From Tamarix chinensis (Eukaryota > Streptophyta > Magnoliopsida > Caryophyllales > Tamaricaceae), in assembly GCA_030549775.1 (NCBI GenBank), contig CM060173.1:32606110-32670109 (forward strand): a DNA stretch of 64,000 bases, given 5' to 3'. A program made the position numbers and the translations under genes. The notes beneath the pieces are model-generated. The model ran no database searches, had not been told where the DNA came from, and saw only the letters and a program-made list of their open reading frames with translations. Shown here in pieces: positions 35,701-47,348 of the stretch (position 1 is the stretch's first letter; each line of letters begins with the position of its first letter).

Positions 35701-38700
35701 TGTGTTAATACGATGATTTCCAGAAATATTTTTTCCAATGATATGGTCTTCTCATAATGTGATAATTTTTTGTTAAAATTACTAGTATAGTTCAATATGG
35801 GTGGGCACCGCAGTGGTAGTGGGGAATCAGTAGAATGGTAGATAAAGATGAAGATGTCAATTTTGTGGATCTTACTTGAAAGATTTCAGAGGGATCCCAA
35901 TAGCACTCCTAGTTTTCAGGAATCTGATTGAAAAGAAATGAGGGACGATTTGTACAAAGCTGTCGGAAAGAGATGATGTTGAACCAATGAAGGGAAAGTA
36001 TAATTGTTTGTGTATTAAACATCAAAGCTTCTCTGAGTTGGAAACATACTGGTGTTACCTATGATTCGAATGTAGATAAAGTGCATGCTTTAGAGGACAT
36101 TAGGTATTGTAGCATGCTTATCTATATACACTTACTAGTTTTCTATTTATTGTATATGTCATGCTAGTCACTTACTAATCTTTAAATTGTTGCAGATGGG
36201 GAAGATATTTTAGACTTTTAGAAGCAAAGTATGTAAGAATTATGAATTGCTCAAACAAGTTGTCAACAAATCTACTGCCACAGGCCTTCTACATCATGCA
36301 TCTACTCATCTTCTGATAAAGAAATAGAGACAGAGGATGTATTTCTCAATAACGGAGTAATTGCAAGTGAGTCTGAAAGTGCTACCTCGAAACAAAATTG
36401 TGTTGATGATGATGAGCAAATGCCCGGATGTTTGAGGGTGCCCAAAACCTCCAGGCATGATTTTTTGAAAGATGCAGTGAACAGGTGGAAATCTACCCTA
36501 TCAACTAGAAAGGAGATTAATCAGGCAAAACTTCAGAAGATTAGATAGTTACATCTGGTACTCAGGTTGCACTGGATGATAAATTTTCTATTACAGCTTA
36601 CATGGGAGTGCTAAATGGTATGCACAAACTTTCTGAAGATACATACATTAGGGATTTGGAGAAGTTTTAATCTGTTAAATGGAGACAAATGTTCATGAAC
36701 ATGCCAACCGACAGGAGATCAACATGGCTACAAAGATTAGTTTAATTTTCTTCATATTTTACTTTGTTATTATGATCAACCTTGCATTTTTCTTTTCTTA
36801 GTTTAATGTTGGACATTTAGTTAATTGTGTTGAAATTTTAAATGTTGATGTATTTTGATAATACATGAACTTATTTGATAGCTTATTACAATGTTTTATG
36901 CTATTACTATTATATGGTTTGCCAACTCTTTTTTCCCCCTCTTCATACAATATTTTTAGATCGTGGCAGAAGATTTGATTTCTGATTCAGACTTTGATTC
37001 TTAATCCAGATTGTCTTCCCATTGATAAAATGCCATGTAGAACGTTTATCCTCAGTGGTCAAGACTATAATCTTTATGTGCTAGTGGGTAATCCCACCAG
37101 ATGTTATGAGAGTTTTCTTATGAACCCCATGTGTTTTTAAATTTATGCGTTAAGCTGAGAGGAATGGGTATGATAAAAGATACTAAGAAGACAAGTGTAG
37201 AGGAAGTACTGGCTAAGAATTTAGCAATTTTGTGCCGATGCACTAAACAATGAATTGTTGCTGAAAGATTCCATCATTCACTTGGTACGGTACATAAGTG
37301 TTTTAAGAGGGTACTTAGAGCACTAGTGGCTTTATGTAATGAAATCGTAAGAAGAATAGACAGAATACCAGTCCAACCAGAAAGTTCAGAAAACAAAAAG
37401 TGGTATCCATATTTTGACGTATGCCTTCCAATTTTACTTAGCAAATGTACTTGTATTCTTTAATGGCTTATTAACTAATCGTACTATTAATTTGTTATGT
37501 TACCAGAAATGTATTGGTGCTATTGATGGGACCCACATAGCAGCTTGGGCTCCAGCTTCTAAACAGAGAACATTTCATGGAAGAAAATCTGAATTAGTGA
37601 CTCAAAACACAGTAGAAGCATGTTCACATGATATTTACATTCATGTATTCTGGATGGGAAGGCACAGCAAATGATTCATGCATGTTCCTCAATGCTGTTT
37701 CAAGATCCGAAAATATTTTTCCCATGCCTCCAGAAGGTAAGAATATGTTCAAGTTATATGCACTTACTATTTTAATAATTTTATAATTACACTTTCAAAA
37801 TTTTGTAGGTTATTATCATGTTGTGGATACTGGATATCAAAATATTCCAGGTTTCTTAGCTCCAAATCAGGGTGAGAGATACCATTTAAATGATTTTCAA
37901 TGTCGTACTCCATTGAGAGGAAAGTGAGTTGTTTAAATATCGACAATCATCTCTGCTAGGTGTTTTGGTGTTTGGAAAGCTTGATACAAAAAACTGAAAC
38001 CTATTCCAAATTATCCTCTGCGGCAGCAAAAACTAATTCCATCAGATAGTGCAGCATTGCACAACTGCATAAGGAATAAGGACAATCTTGATTGTTAATT
38101 CACTTGGTAGGATAACGAAAGATTGACCCAAGAGAATTTATTCTCTACAGAGCAATATTATGAGCAAGTTGATATGACAGCACAACAGGAAATGTGTGAA
38201 TTCAGAGAAGAGATTGCAAACAGATTATGGAGTGATTATAATCGTCGACAATAGACAATTTTGTTCTATCTTTTATATAAGGATTTAACATAGTTTATTT
38301 ATATTTATTTTAAGTGATGTATTAATATCCATTTTTACCTTGAACTTCTATGTTCAATAGTATCTTTATTAAGTTATAGTTACCATTATTATGATTATGA
38401 TTATTGTTGTTATATCTACTGCTGATAATGATATTATTATTATTATTATTAAAATGGAATATGCAGTTATAAGCAAATTAATCAATGGCAATTTTTTTAT
38501 AATAATTGAATATATGGTAACTAAAATATAATTTAATTTACCAATGGTAATAACTAAAGATAATTATTTGTTAATACTTAATAAAAATAATATATCATAG
38601 TGGGAAACATATTTAGAAGTGAATGTATTTCCCAAATTTAGAGTTTTCCAATCTAAACACAATGAACATGTTTTCCGATTCTCCATCTTGTAAACCAGTT

Positions 38701-41700
38701 TTCTATTGTATATTAATGAACACAGTTTCTTATTTTTCTATGGAAAACTGTTTTCCATTTTTCTGTGAAAAACTGGAGACAGAAAAGAGAGAATAATTTT
38801 CCAAAAGTTAACAGCCCCTAAAGTTTTTTTACTTTCTTTTTTCTGGAAGGGGACCAAAGATGAAGGAATGATTCACTCTGAAAACCTTAAACATTGTAAT
38901 GCAAGAAATAAGTTTTGTATCTGGGTCACAAGGACTTACATTCAAGTCTTTCACAATGGGATGATCAGGGTTGACCTCAAGAATTCTCCGGCCCCTCATG
39001 AATTCCAGGCTTGAAGTGTCACCCAGTGTCTGTGCTTTCATTAACCTTTTAAGAAACAATGATGCAAACGAGAATTAATGTGTCCATTCCAAGTCATGCA
39101 CATGCCAAATGGAAGACCAGAGTATTAAATCAAATTACCTCTCCATATTTGCGGACCACCCAAACTTCCCAGAAACAAGCACACAAGGTGAAGAGCTAAG
39201 ACGCTTTGAAACTTGAACTTTGGCCACCTTCTCGCCAAGCTGTTGCTTTATCCAATCACAAAGGAGAGTGTATTCTTGTTTAGTCTCCCTCTCCTTGATT
39301 TCATCTTCATCACCTGTGATAAGATTCTAATAGTAAGCAAGGCATTGATCCAAGCTACCAAAGGCCTTTGGCAAAAATGGAAGACATAAAGATATTTGCT
39401 TGAGTGGATCAAGGTAACAAAGAACTGACCTAATTCCAAGTCTTCCTTGCTGATATCCACAAACTTCTTTTCTTTGTAGGTTTGCAGATTCTGTATGGCA
39501 ACTTCATCTATGGGCTCAATTAAGTATAGAACCTGTTAAAATGTGGAACGCAAGCAATAATCAACTCATTGAATAAAATATCGTCTGGTACACCAAAATA
39601 TCCTGATATATATGAAGTTGTTCAATATAAAGTTGCAAAAAATTCATATGGGCAAATATATCAAGGTTAGAATCAAGTAAGCAGTCACATTGGGACAAAA
39701 GAAGGTTCCTTGCCTCAATATCCTTCTGCAACAGCTTCTCCAGAAAAGGAGCAGTTTTGGCACTTTTCAGGCTATCAGTGGCTAAATAGTATATAGCCTT
39801 CTGATTCTCACCCATGTTTTCCACATATTCATCTAAGCTTATCAAATCATCTTCACTCTTTGAGGAGTGAAACCGCAAGAGAGGTGTAATACGCTTGTGA
39901 TTCCCAGTGTCCTCAATGCATCCTAACTTCACAAACTTGCCAAAGTTCTCCCAGAACTTCTTGTAGTCCTGCAAGTGTATACATAAGGGAAAAAAGGATA
40001 GCAAGTTTGCTTTCTGGGGGAGACAACAACCAAGAAAGATAATAACAACCAACCTCTTTGTTTTCATTCTCAGATATATCTTGAATCATGTCGAATGCTT
40101 TTCTCACGAGCCTTTTTCTCATAATCCGGACCTGAATAACAACTTGTAAGCAAAATTAATATGCAAATAATGACATCTAGTGGAGAACAAGTCACCACTT
40201 ACAATTCTGCTTTCTTGAAGGATCTCTCGAGAAACATTAAGAGGAAGATCGTCAGAGTCCACGACACCCTTTACAAAGCTCAAGTACCTAGGGAACTGCA
40301 TCAAGAGAGAATGTTCATAGGTGGAAAATGATTGAATCTAGCATGAAGACGTTGAAAATATAAGCATCTAAAAATATGTCACATATCTATTATGTGAATA
40401 CAGAATACTAAACAATACACTGCCAAAACACAGCATGCAGAAGGCTTCAAGCATGACATAGAAAAATTATCAAATTTGTAAATTTGGGAGGTTGGTAACG
40501 AGTAGGATGGCATGGGCTTTGATAAGCTTGTGTGGCCATCCAAAAATACCAGAAGGTGCATTCCAGCAGTCATTAAACCAAATCGTTTAGGGGTTCATTT
40601 TCAATTAAGCATCCCACTGTTCTCCAAACAAACGTATTGTATCACCCAAACATGCAACTAATCAACAATTTGACTAAAAAATAGGATAAGAAATGTTAGC
40701 CTACCAGCTCCCCATCAAAATCATCAGAAATAAATACACGCTTCACGTATAAACGTATATTCTTTGTTTTTGGGTTGATTACATCTTCATTGTTCATAGG
40801 GGCCATCCCAGGAATGTAAAGAACACTTCGAAATTCAACTTCACCCTGCAATAAGTTCAGCCACAGAATTACTGTTACACTTGCACCATGTAGGAATTAG
40901 CCACTAGAATCTTACAAATATGACCAGCATATATTGCTATAAGCAAATACCTCGGTAGTGAAATGGGTATATGCAAGTGGGTCAAGGAACTCATTAAATG
41001 TCTTCTTATAGAATTCCTGATACTCTTCTTTCTGCACCTCTTTGGGACTGCGCATCTACAACACATAATCAAAGATACCATCATTGACTGACAATGACAT
41101 CTGAAAGTAGAAGCAAAAACTACATTGATACTGACCCAGATAGGTTTTGTCTCATTGGCCAATTCCCAGTCCCAGTACTTCTCAGTAACAGTTTTCTTTT
41201 TCTTGCTCTTCTCATCCTGGAAACAATTATCGTCATTCAGTCAAAGACCAAAAAAACAAACCATGCATATTTGAACTGACACAAAACTGGATGTTATGAA
41301 TTTGTTACCTCTGTTTTAGCTTCTTCTCCTTCTTTTGGTTCCTCTTCCTCCTCCACCTGAATAAATATAAACCAGGTTACCCTATTACCATCAAAAGAAC
41401 CTGATTTCCAAAGGTAGCACAAAGATCTTCAAAAGCAGCTAAGATTTCCTTCAAAAAATTCAAAAACAGGGGAACAAAATGGGATAATGTATGCATGCTA
41501 CAAGAAACTAGCCTGAAAACAGTAAAAATATATTTCCACAGTTGGCAAATATCAGAATGGACTAATCAAGAAAACCAAAAAAAAAAAAGAAATAACAAAC
41601 AACACTCTTCAAATCATTACCCATAAATGAAACTTACCTCCACAGTTCTTGACTTCTCTTGCCATGTATAGATTGGAAAGGAAACAAATTGGGAATAATT

Positions 41701-43864
41701 CTTCACCAAACCCTGAATTCTAGAAGGCTCAGCAAACTCATACTTGTCATCAGGCTGCAAAATGAGTTCAGATATATGACTTTTAGCACACAGAAGTCCA
41801 GGAAACAAAATTTGGTTAGTCAAATATTAGGTAGCAGAGGTCATAACTGATATATACACTCGAACAGCAACAATAACATGTAGCCTACTATCAACTGTAA
41901 TGGACAAATGTAGTAATAAAGATCAAGTATGTAACACAAAGTTCTTCTATGCTTGGTGTCTATCTAGATACCATAGTATGATCTTCCGAAATCTACTGAT
42001 TCTCCAAAAGAAAAATGGTAAAATTGTGATGGAAAGGTGTGTTTTCATTAGCCACCTCAAACCAAACCAGCATAATAGATGGGCACCGCCACATGATATG
42101 TCACCCATGGTTTCCCAGGAGCAAACAATTAAAGATTGGCCCTACCTTTAAGTAGAGAGTAATTTGTGTTCCACGTTTCAGCAGATTCTCAGGGTCTGTT
42201 TCTTCCTTAATCACATATGAGTTACTGTCAGCAGCTGCTTCCCAAACATACTGCTTGTCGGACTTTGGGCTCTTGGTAGACACAACAACCTGAACAGAAA
42301 CAAAGATACAGGTAAGATATCCGCAATGGAGCTCCATATCAGTACAGCCTGCAGGCCAAAAGAAAGAGAGAAAATCCTGAGTGCAGAAAAACAATTACTT
42401 TTTCCGCCACCAGAAACGCAGAATAAAACCCAACACCAAACTGCCCAATCAAACTATTGTCTGCACCAACATCTTGGTTTTCCTATAAATAAACATATTT
42501 AAGTCCAGTTAGAATCAACAGTACCAAAAAGTTACGAAGAACATGACATGGTTAGAGTTCACATACCTTCAGAGCCTTCAAAAATTTTGAGGTTCCACTT
42601 TGTGCAATAGTACCCAAGCAATCAACAAGCTCCTCTTTGGTCATTCCAATGCCAGAATCCCTGGAAAAAATAGGCAAACACAGAATCAGAAACCATTATC
42701 TAACTTAAATAAACACTGCAGTAACAATAGCAAATAGCACTTCAACATACGTAATTGTAATGGTCCCATTGTCAGGATCAGGCTTGACACGTATCTCCAG
42801 TTCCCCAGCATCTCCAAGAAGAGAAGGATCAGTCACACTCAAGAATCTCAACTTGTCCAAAGCATCACTCGCATTGCTGACATAAGTTAATCGAATCCGA
42901 TCAATAAATACAGATTAGTTAAAGACTAAAATACCATATCACTTTCCAATTAAGTGTCTGCTGACAAAAGCATTTAACCTCATGCTACAATCCAGTGCCT
43001 TCACATAGGGTAGAAAATAATATAGGGTCAAAAGCCTCAGCATTCATTCAATGACTCAGATTACCACTATAACTCAATTTTGTTTAATTTGGTTTTGTGG
43101 GAAGGGGGTGTTCGACATGATACAAAATTGCAAGTGTAAAGCAAAAGAAAATGAATTAAAGGCACAAACCTCACAAGTTCACGAAGAAAGACCTCCTTAT
43201 GGCTGTATAGACTATGAACAATCAAATCCATTAACCGGCTGACCTGCATTTCAGTAGTTTCAAAGTTTAAATTTTAAGCTATCATAGCATGATATGGAAT
43301 AAGTTACATGAAACGGTATCAACTAATGGACAAATGATTGAACGTTCGCACTGCAGATATAATGACCCCTCTAGAATCTGAATACAGCCACAAAACCTAG
43401 CCACCGAAAATTTCAATACCCTAGACCTGCACTTAATCCTAAAAAATCTCACATAATCGAACAAATAATATAGTTCTCGGCTACACTTCAATCCTTAAGA
43501 AATCTCAGACTCTAAATAACAAACCCATACAAGGATTCACTAAATCCATAAAGCGAAAATAAAGATATAAATATATGAAGATAAACAAAAATACAAACAA
43601 ACCCACCTCAGCTTGATATTCGAATTTTTCCCCCTCACTTTCTGGGGCTTCCTGTTCAGCCACAGCCGCATCGCAACGAACAGTTAATCTACTTCTTCTA
43701 TCAAGTTTAGTGCTAAATATAAGTCCATTCTTAGACAACCTATTTCTTAAATTATTCTGTGGCAGAAGACTGCTTCTCAAGCTAAAGAATCTGTTTTGAA
43801 ATGACGAAGTAGGAAGGGCAGCTAAAGAGGCAGAGGTCAAACTCCGACTGAGAACCGGCGCCAT
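32744..43864 (-). CDS. HSP90.5: Plastid HSP90 chaperone (HSP90.5/HSP90C), 19 exons, 790 aa
   Basis: ATP-dependent HSP90 of the chloroplast stroma, needed for plastid protein folding and import (family knowledge). Exons: 43864-43607, 43243-43170, 42876-42751, 42660-42567, 42482-42399, 42289-42146, 41754-41638, 41356-41309, 41216-41136, 41055-40951, 40845-40705, 40295-40203, 40131-40054, 39968-39714, 39532-39430, 39313-39139, 39045-38940, 33134-33045, 32944-32744. They join in frame to 2373 nt. The start is the Met of MAPVLSRSL; a Ser/Leu/Arg-rich transit peptide runs to about residue 64 (VRC). The N-terminal ATPase domain has [13 protein letters not shown] (107-119), DSGIGM (154-159) and GQFGVGFYS. 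An acidic linker, [11 protein letters not shown], is near 300-312. The middle domain has NVSREILQ with catalytic Arg447. The C-terminus ends DPWQD, as in plastid forms. All introns fit GT-AG except intron 14, which fits GC-AG. Intron 17 is 5.8 kb and holds a transposon. Identity is very likely; exon ends are inferred from protein continuity and splice sites. Confidence 0.95.
35840..36260 (+). pseudogene. Myb/SANT-like ORF1 protein of the Harbinger element, broken
   Basis: Readable pieces in shifted frames, [27 protein letters not shown] and [16 protein letters not shown], then [14 protein letters not shown] sequence and KVHALED, fit the Myb_DNA-bind_3 domain (lLl.....k....F...W) common in plant Harbinger ORF1 proteins. 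A GTATTG...TTGCAG interval at about 36103-36195 separates ALED from WGRYFR and could be an intron. In active elements this protein binds the transposon ends and helps the nuclease. Stops and frame changes are frequent. Confidence 0.6.
37180..38254 (+). pseudogene. PIF/Harbinger DDE transposase (nuclease), broken
   Basis: The N-terminal part reads [17 protein letters not shown] and [21 protein letters not shown] (37180-37340), then KKWYPYF. A likely intron (about 37420-37506) is followed by [13 protein letters not shown], with the first catalytic Asp codon at 37525-37527, and [10 protein letters not shown]. After a frameshift come GWEGTANDS (second Asp codon 37673-37675) and, past a second probable intron (about 37738-37809), [24 protein letters not shown] degraded RCFGVWK-like stretch near 37960 marks the third acidic region. 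The end reads [17 protein letters not shown], with a stop at 38252-38254. Stops and frameshifts make it non-functional. Confidence 0.8.
39533..39713 (-). other. HSP90.5 intron 14 with a GC donor
   Basis: On the minus strand exon 14 ends KDIE with GAG followed by GCAAGG, and exon 15 begins after TTTTAACAG with [10 protein letters not shown]. The protein joins without gain or loss only if the intron starts with GC. AG-GCAAG is the known strong context for GC-AG introns. Confidence 0.85.
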
Positions 43865-43988
43865 AGACTGTTCAGGAAGCAGAAAACAAGTGGGTGAAAA
43901 GAAAGCGGATGGAAATAGAAGTACTATAGGGGATGGCACTTTTGTAGTGGAACTATGCGAATTGAGAGAGTGAAGCAAGGTAAAACGG

Positions 43989-44006
43989 AAACCCTCATAA
44001 GGGTTT
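43989..44006. promoter_or_regulatory. Telo-box-like palindrome upstream of HSP90.5
   Basis: AAACCCT, a 4-bp loop (CATA), then AGGGTTT form a perfect inverted repeat 125-142 bp before the start codon. Each arm matches 7 of the 8 bases of the plant telo-box AAACCCTA, which occurs near transcription starts of many housekeeping genes. Confidence 0.35.
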
Positions 44007-44033
44007 AAGCATCTTTTAAGGGGCGCTGGAGAG

Positions 44034-44050
44034 TTCTAGAATTGAACGAA
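44034..44050. promoter_or_regulatory. Candidate heat-shock element upstream of HSP90.5
   Basis: TTCTAGAATTGAACGAA lies 170-186 bp upstream of the start codon. TTCTAGAA is a perfect TTCnnGAA core, and further GAA units follow, though not in the ideal alternating order. Heat-shock factors bind arrays of nGAAn units, and plastid HSP90 genes are heat- and light-responsive in known plants. Function here is inferred. Confidence 0.45.
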
Positions 44051-45879
44051 ATTGCGACTGGAGCGGAAGCAAAGCAGTTATTTGGCCCTTTGTGCGTGGG
44101 TATTGTGAGGTGCAGATCGCTTCCCTTCAGCACCTTACGTTATCATAACAAATTATTATTTTAGCGAAATCATGAATCGTAACGTCAGACATGAGATGAT
44201 AATCAATTGAACATAATATTCAGAGTTTGTTTGTTTAGTTTAAGAATGTAACATAACATCTTGATTTTTTTGGATTAAAGTATAAACATTTATCATTTGT
44301 TTATAGAAATCTCAATCGGTAATTAGTCAAAATTGAATTAAAATAATATAATTTAATTTATGTAGAGATTAACTTGTATATACAGCTTATGTAAAATAGT
44401 CATCTATCTATTTTGTACAACTTAATGTGTCACTAAAACAACTAATCTAAACTAAAGCTAAAACTATTTAGACTTCTCGAAAAATACTTTAGAGCAATTT
44501 TTGTCTCCAATCTTTCTCTACAACCTCTAAATTAATATATTTATCGTGTAAAAAAATTGTTTTTTCACAATTTTATTTTTAATATCAATATTCACTTGAA
44601 AAAATATTTTTTAAAATCTTGAGTTCTAAGCAATAATGTCACCTTCGTCCATTTTAATTTAATTGATCCAACATTTTTTTTTACCGAAACAACTCTTGCA
44701 TAACTTGTATCAAATTTCCTCATTTTATATTGATTTAAAAAAATACAAAAAAATAATAATTTTGCATAAAGTTGAATATATATGAGTGAATTATAATTAT
44801 TAATTTTTGGTGAATTCTAAGGGAAATACTCTTGCTTGGATATATAATGGATCTCAAACACATTTAGAAGGTATATGAATATTGTTTCATATGCATATAA
44901 ATAGCCTATCAAAAGAAAGATAATTAAATTACACTTTTATCACTCTTATTCCAAAGAATAATTGTCAGACGTGCGTGCTCCATTTGCAGCCCATTAGTCT
45001 ATGTAACGGAGTGTATAAGCTTGTATCCAAGTGTTGGAGAATAGGTGAAAAGGGATACTTCCAGATATTATTAGATATAACTCTCTTTTTTCTACTAGTA
45101 GATTGATCATTGATAAAGCCTTGATAATCTTAGAGTCCATGCATTATACGAAACACCACAAGACTTGAAGAAAGGGGTGAAATTTTGTCGAAGCAAGATA
45201 TAAGCAAGGCTTATGAAAAAGACTAAATGAGCTTTTCTAGGGGTAATGTTGCATAAATTGAATTTTTGAGATACATGGATATATATGATTATATTTGTGT
45301 CATTTGCTCTTATGGACGAAGAGCCTTGTATAGATTTGTAACACATAGAGACTACAACAAGGAGATCTTATTTAACCACAAATATATTTTTTTTATCTAA
45401 TGTAACAAGGCTTTGTTAGGGATGTTGTATAAAATTATGGCAAAGAAGCACTTGCATGGTATATATGTAGTCCAATAAGTGTCAAAGGTAACAGTAATAT
45501 CCCAAATTGAGCGGAGTGTTATAAGGATTAATTTACCTACTTATATCAACATGGTATACCATCATTTTGGTGATTCTATCCTAAGAAATCCATAGTTAAA
45601 CATATTGGTTGTGGTGTAATTTTTAGGACAGGTGACCCTAAGGACTCGTGTTGATCTGCGGGGTCAAACGATCAAATTTGAAAGCATTCTTGGGTAGCCC
45701 CCGCGTGGTTATTTCGACTCAAGGTGTTAGAGTAACTCATTTATTTATTTTATAAATTATATTTTATCCTTTTCTCAAGCTACAATCAAAGAAAGTTAAA
45801 AGGTGGAAGTGAATATTACAACTTCATAAAAAAATGCCCCAGCCTCCACCTTGAGATAGATGATCAAACTTAAAAAATC
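44051..45879. other. AT-rich region upstream of HSP90.5
   Basis: Apart from the promoter-proximal elements, I find no gene or RNA. The minus-strand frame at 45107-45346 has no recognisable domain. The right part (about 45.5-45.88 kb) may be decayed upstream sequence of the adjoining LINE, but I could not read it. Confidence 0.45.
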
Positions 45880-46240
45880 TAAAATGGTTTTTCTGAGGAA
45901 GTAAAGTGGACATGGCTCATGGGATGAATGAGGTGTAGGCATAAGGTCGGTATCTTGGTATGCCCACCATCATTGAAAGTTTAAGTTGTCTTTGGCCTAA
46001 TAAAGGATAGAGTTTATAAGAAATTACAAGGGTGGAAAGATAATTTCCAAGGTTATTCTTGTTTATGTGATGAGTGTTTTTAAGCAACTAACTATCTTCT
46101 TCCGAGCATGATGATGAACTTCTTATGGGGTTAGAAATCACAAGATTGGTGCATTCATAGGGTGATTTAGGACAAACCATGCTAACTGAAGAACCTAAGG
46201 GGTATGGGTTTTCAAACTCTTGTATGATTTAACTAGGCAA
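45880..46240 (+). mobile_element. L1-type LINE remnant (end of the RT domain and beyond)
   Basis: Fragments in several frames match the C-terminal side of plant L1 reverse transcriptase: RYLGMPTII near 45949-45975, KKLQGWKDNFQ near 46019-46052, VMSVFK near 46060-46082, a MMMNFLWG segment (equivalent of FWWG) near 46108-46131, and NLRGMGFQTL near 46192-46222. The order and spacing are as in intact L1 elements. Stops and shifts are dense, and no poly(A) tail or duplication was found. Confidence 0.65.
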
Positions 46241-47348
46241 CATAATACACCATTTCTTAAACCCTAACTACCTTGTTTAATTAGACTCATAATTCACTTC
46301 TAAAAATTCTCTTATCAAATTCCATTTTGTTCATAGCAAAGGTGAACTTTCTCTTGTTCATTTTATTCATTTGTTAAAAGTTGCATTTATGTAATTATTT
46401 CGATTTTGTCATTTTTGCTCATTCAAAACTTGTAAGTCATTCTTAAAATATTTTTTAGGTCAATTTTTTATCCATCCATTTTAAATTTGTTCATTTCATT
46501 TGAATCATTAAATCACAATAAAAGAATGTTTATGTGATTCCAAAATTGTAGCCATTTGTCTCCTTTTGTCCTTTAGAAGCCAAACCAACTCCAAGACCAA
46601 TATTTTAATATATGTGGCTTTCTAAAAATCCTTCATTATTTGCTTTATACATTTTCAGGGGAAAAAACTTGTTTTCATAACTCATTCATGGTTGCTCACT
46701 TTCCATTTGGCGAGTAATATATCAACTTGACATTAAATATTTTTATATATTTAGGTTTCTAAAATTATTCCACATATTTTGATAAACTTTCATGATTTTT
46801 GGAATTCATTTGTTAATGTTTCCAATAAATACCTATTATTTATTTGATATTCCTTACAATTTAATTACCAAAATTTTAGTGTAAATTAATCTCCCAACTG
46901 TCTATTGAATCTAAAATATCCCTATAGCTTATGGGGATCAGAATTGCAACTTGGTTAGCTTTTCATTCAACCAAAAGCTTGGTTAAAAGTATCATTATCA
47001 TTATTTTATGATATTTTTCTTATACACAGAACCTTAGTCTAATCTCTCTCTTACACCCCTAATCCTAGTACTCAAGCAAGGCCAAAGTTAAACAAATTCT
47101 CAACCACACTCCTTCCCTATCAAATTCCATGTTCCTTTACCCAAATTGTTCTTCATCTGCATTATACATCACCTTAAATCACGATTTTTTTTATCTTTCT
47201 TTTCCACTTTTTAGATTTTTTTTTATGACTTTTAGACATTTGTTATACTTAGTTCTCCATTATGTCCCTCTAGTTTTGCTTAGTTTTAATCCTTGAAATG
47301 CACACATTCATTATCCTTGCTCTTTTTTCCTTGAACTCACTAACCTTT
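46241..47348. other. AT-rich spacer
   Basis: No gene, RNA or transposon was recognised. Only AT-rich, low-information sequence is visible. Confidence 0.45.

Larger units (their letters stand above)
33264..38818 (+). mobile_element. PIF/Harbinger-type DNA transposon inside HSP90.5 intron 17
   Basis: A decayed two-gene element occupies nearly all of the 5.8 kb intron, on the strand opposite to HSP90.5. It contains a Myb/SANT-like protein remnant (about 35.84-36.26 kb) and a DDE nuclease remnant (about 37.18-38.25 kb), the usual Harbinger pair. The right end reads GGGGCTGTTAACTTTTGGAA on the minus strand beside TAA. The left candidate, GGACTGTTTAATTC, starts at 33266 after TTACA. Both ends are rich in TTTTCC/GGAAAA motifs, as expected of subterminal repeats. 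The terminal repeats match only in part and the 3-bp duplication is not confirmed, so the ends are approximate. Confidence 0.6.

Noticed and set aside
39561..40067. A continuous 168-codon minus-strand frame as an independent protein
   Set aside because: It is HSP90.5 exon 14 plus readthrough into introns on both sides; the splice-consistent exon is 39714-39968.
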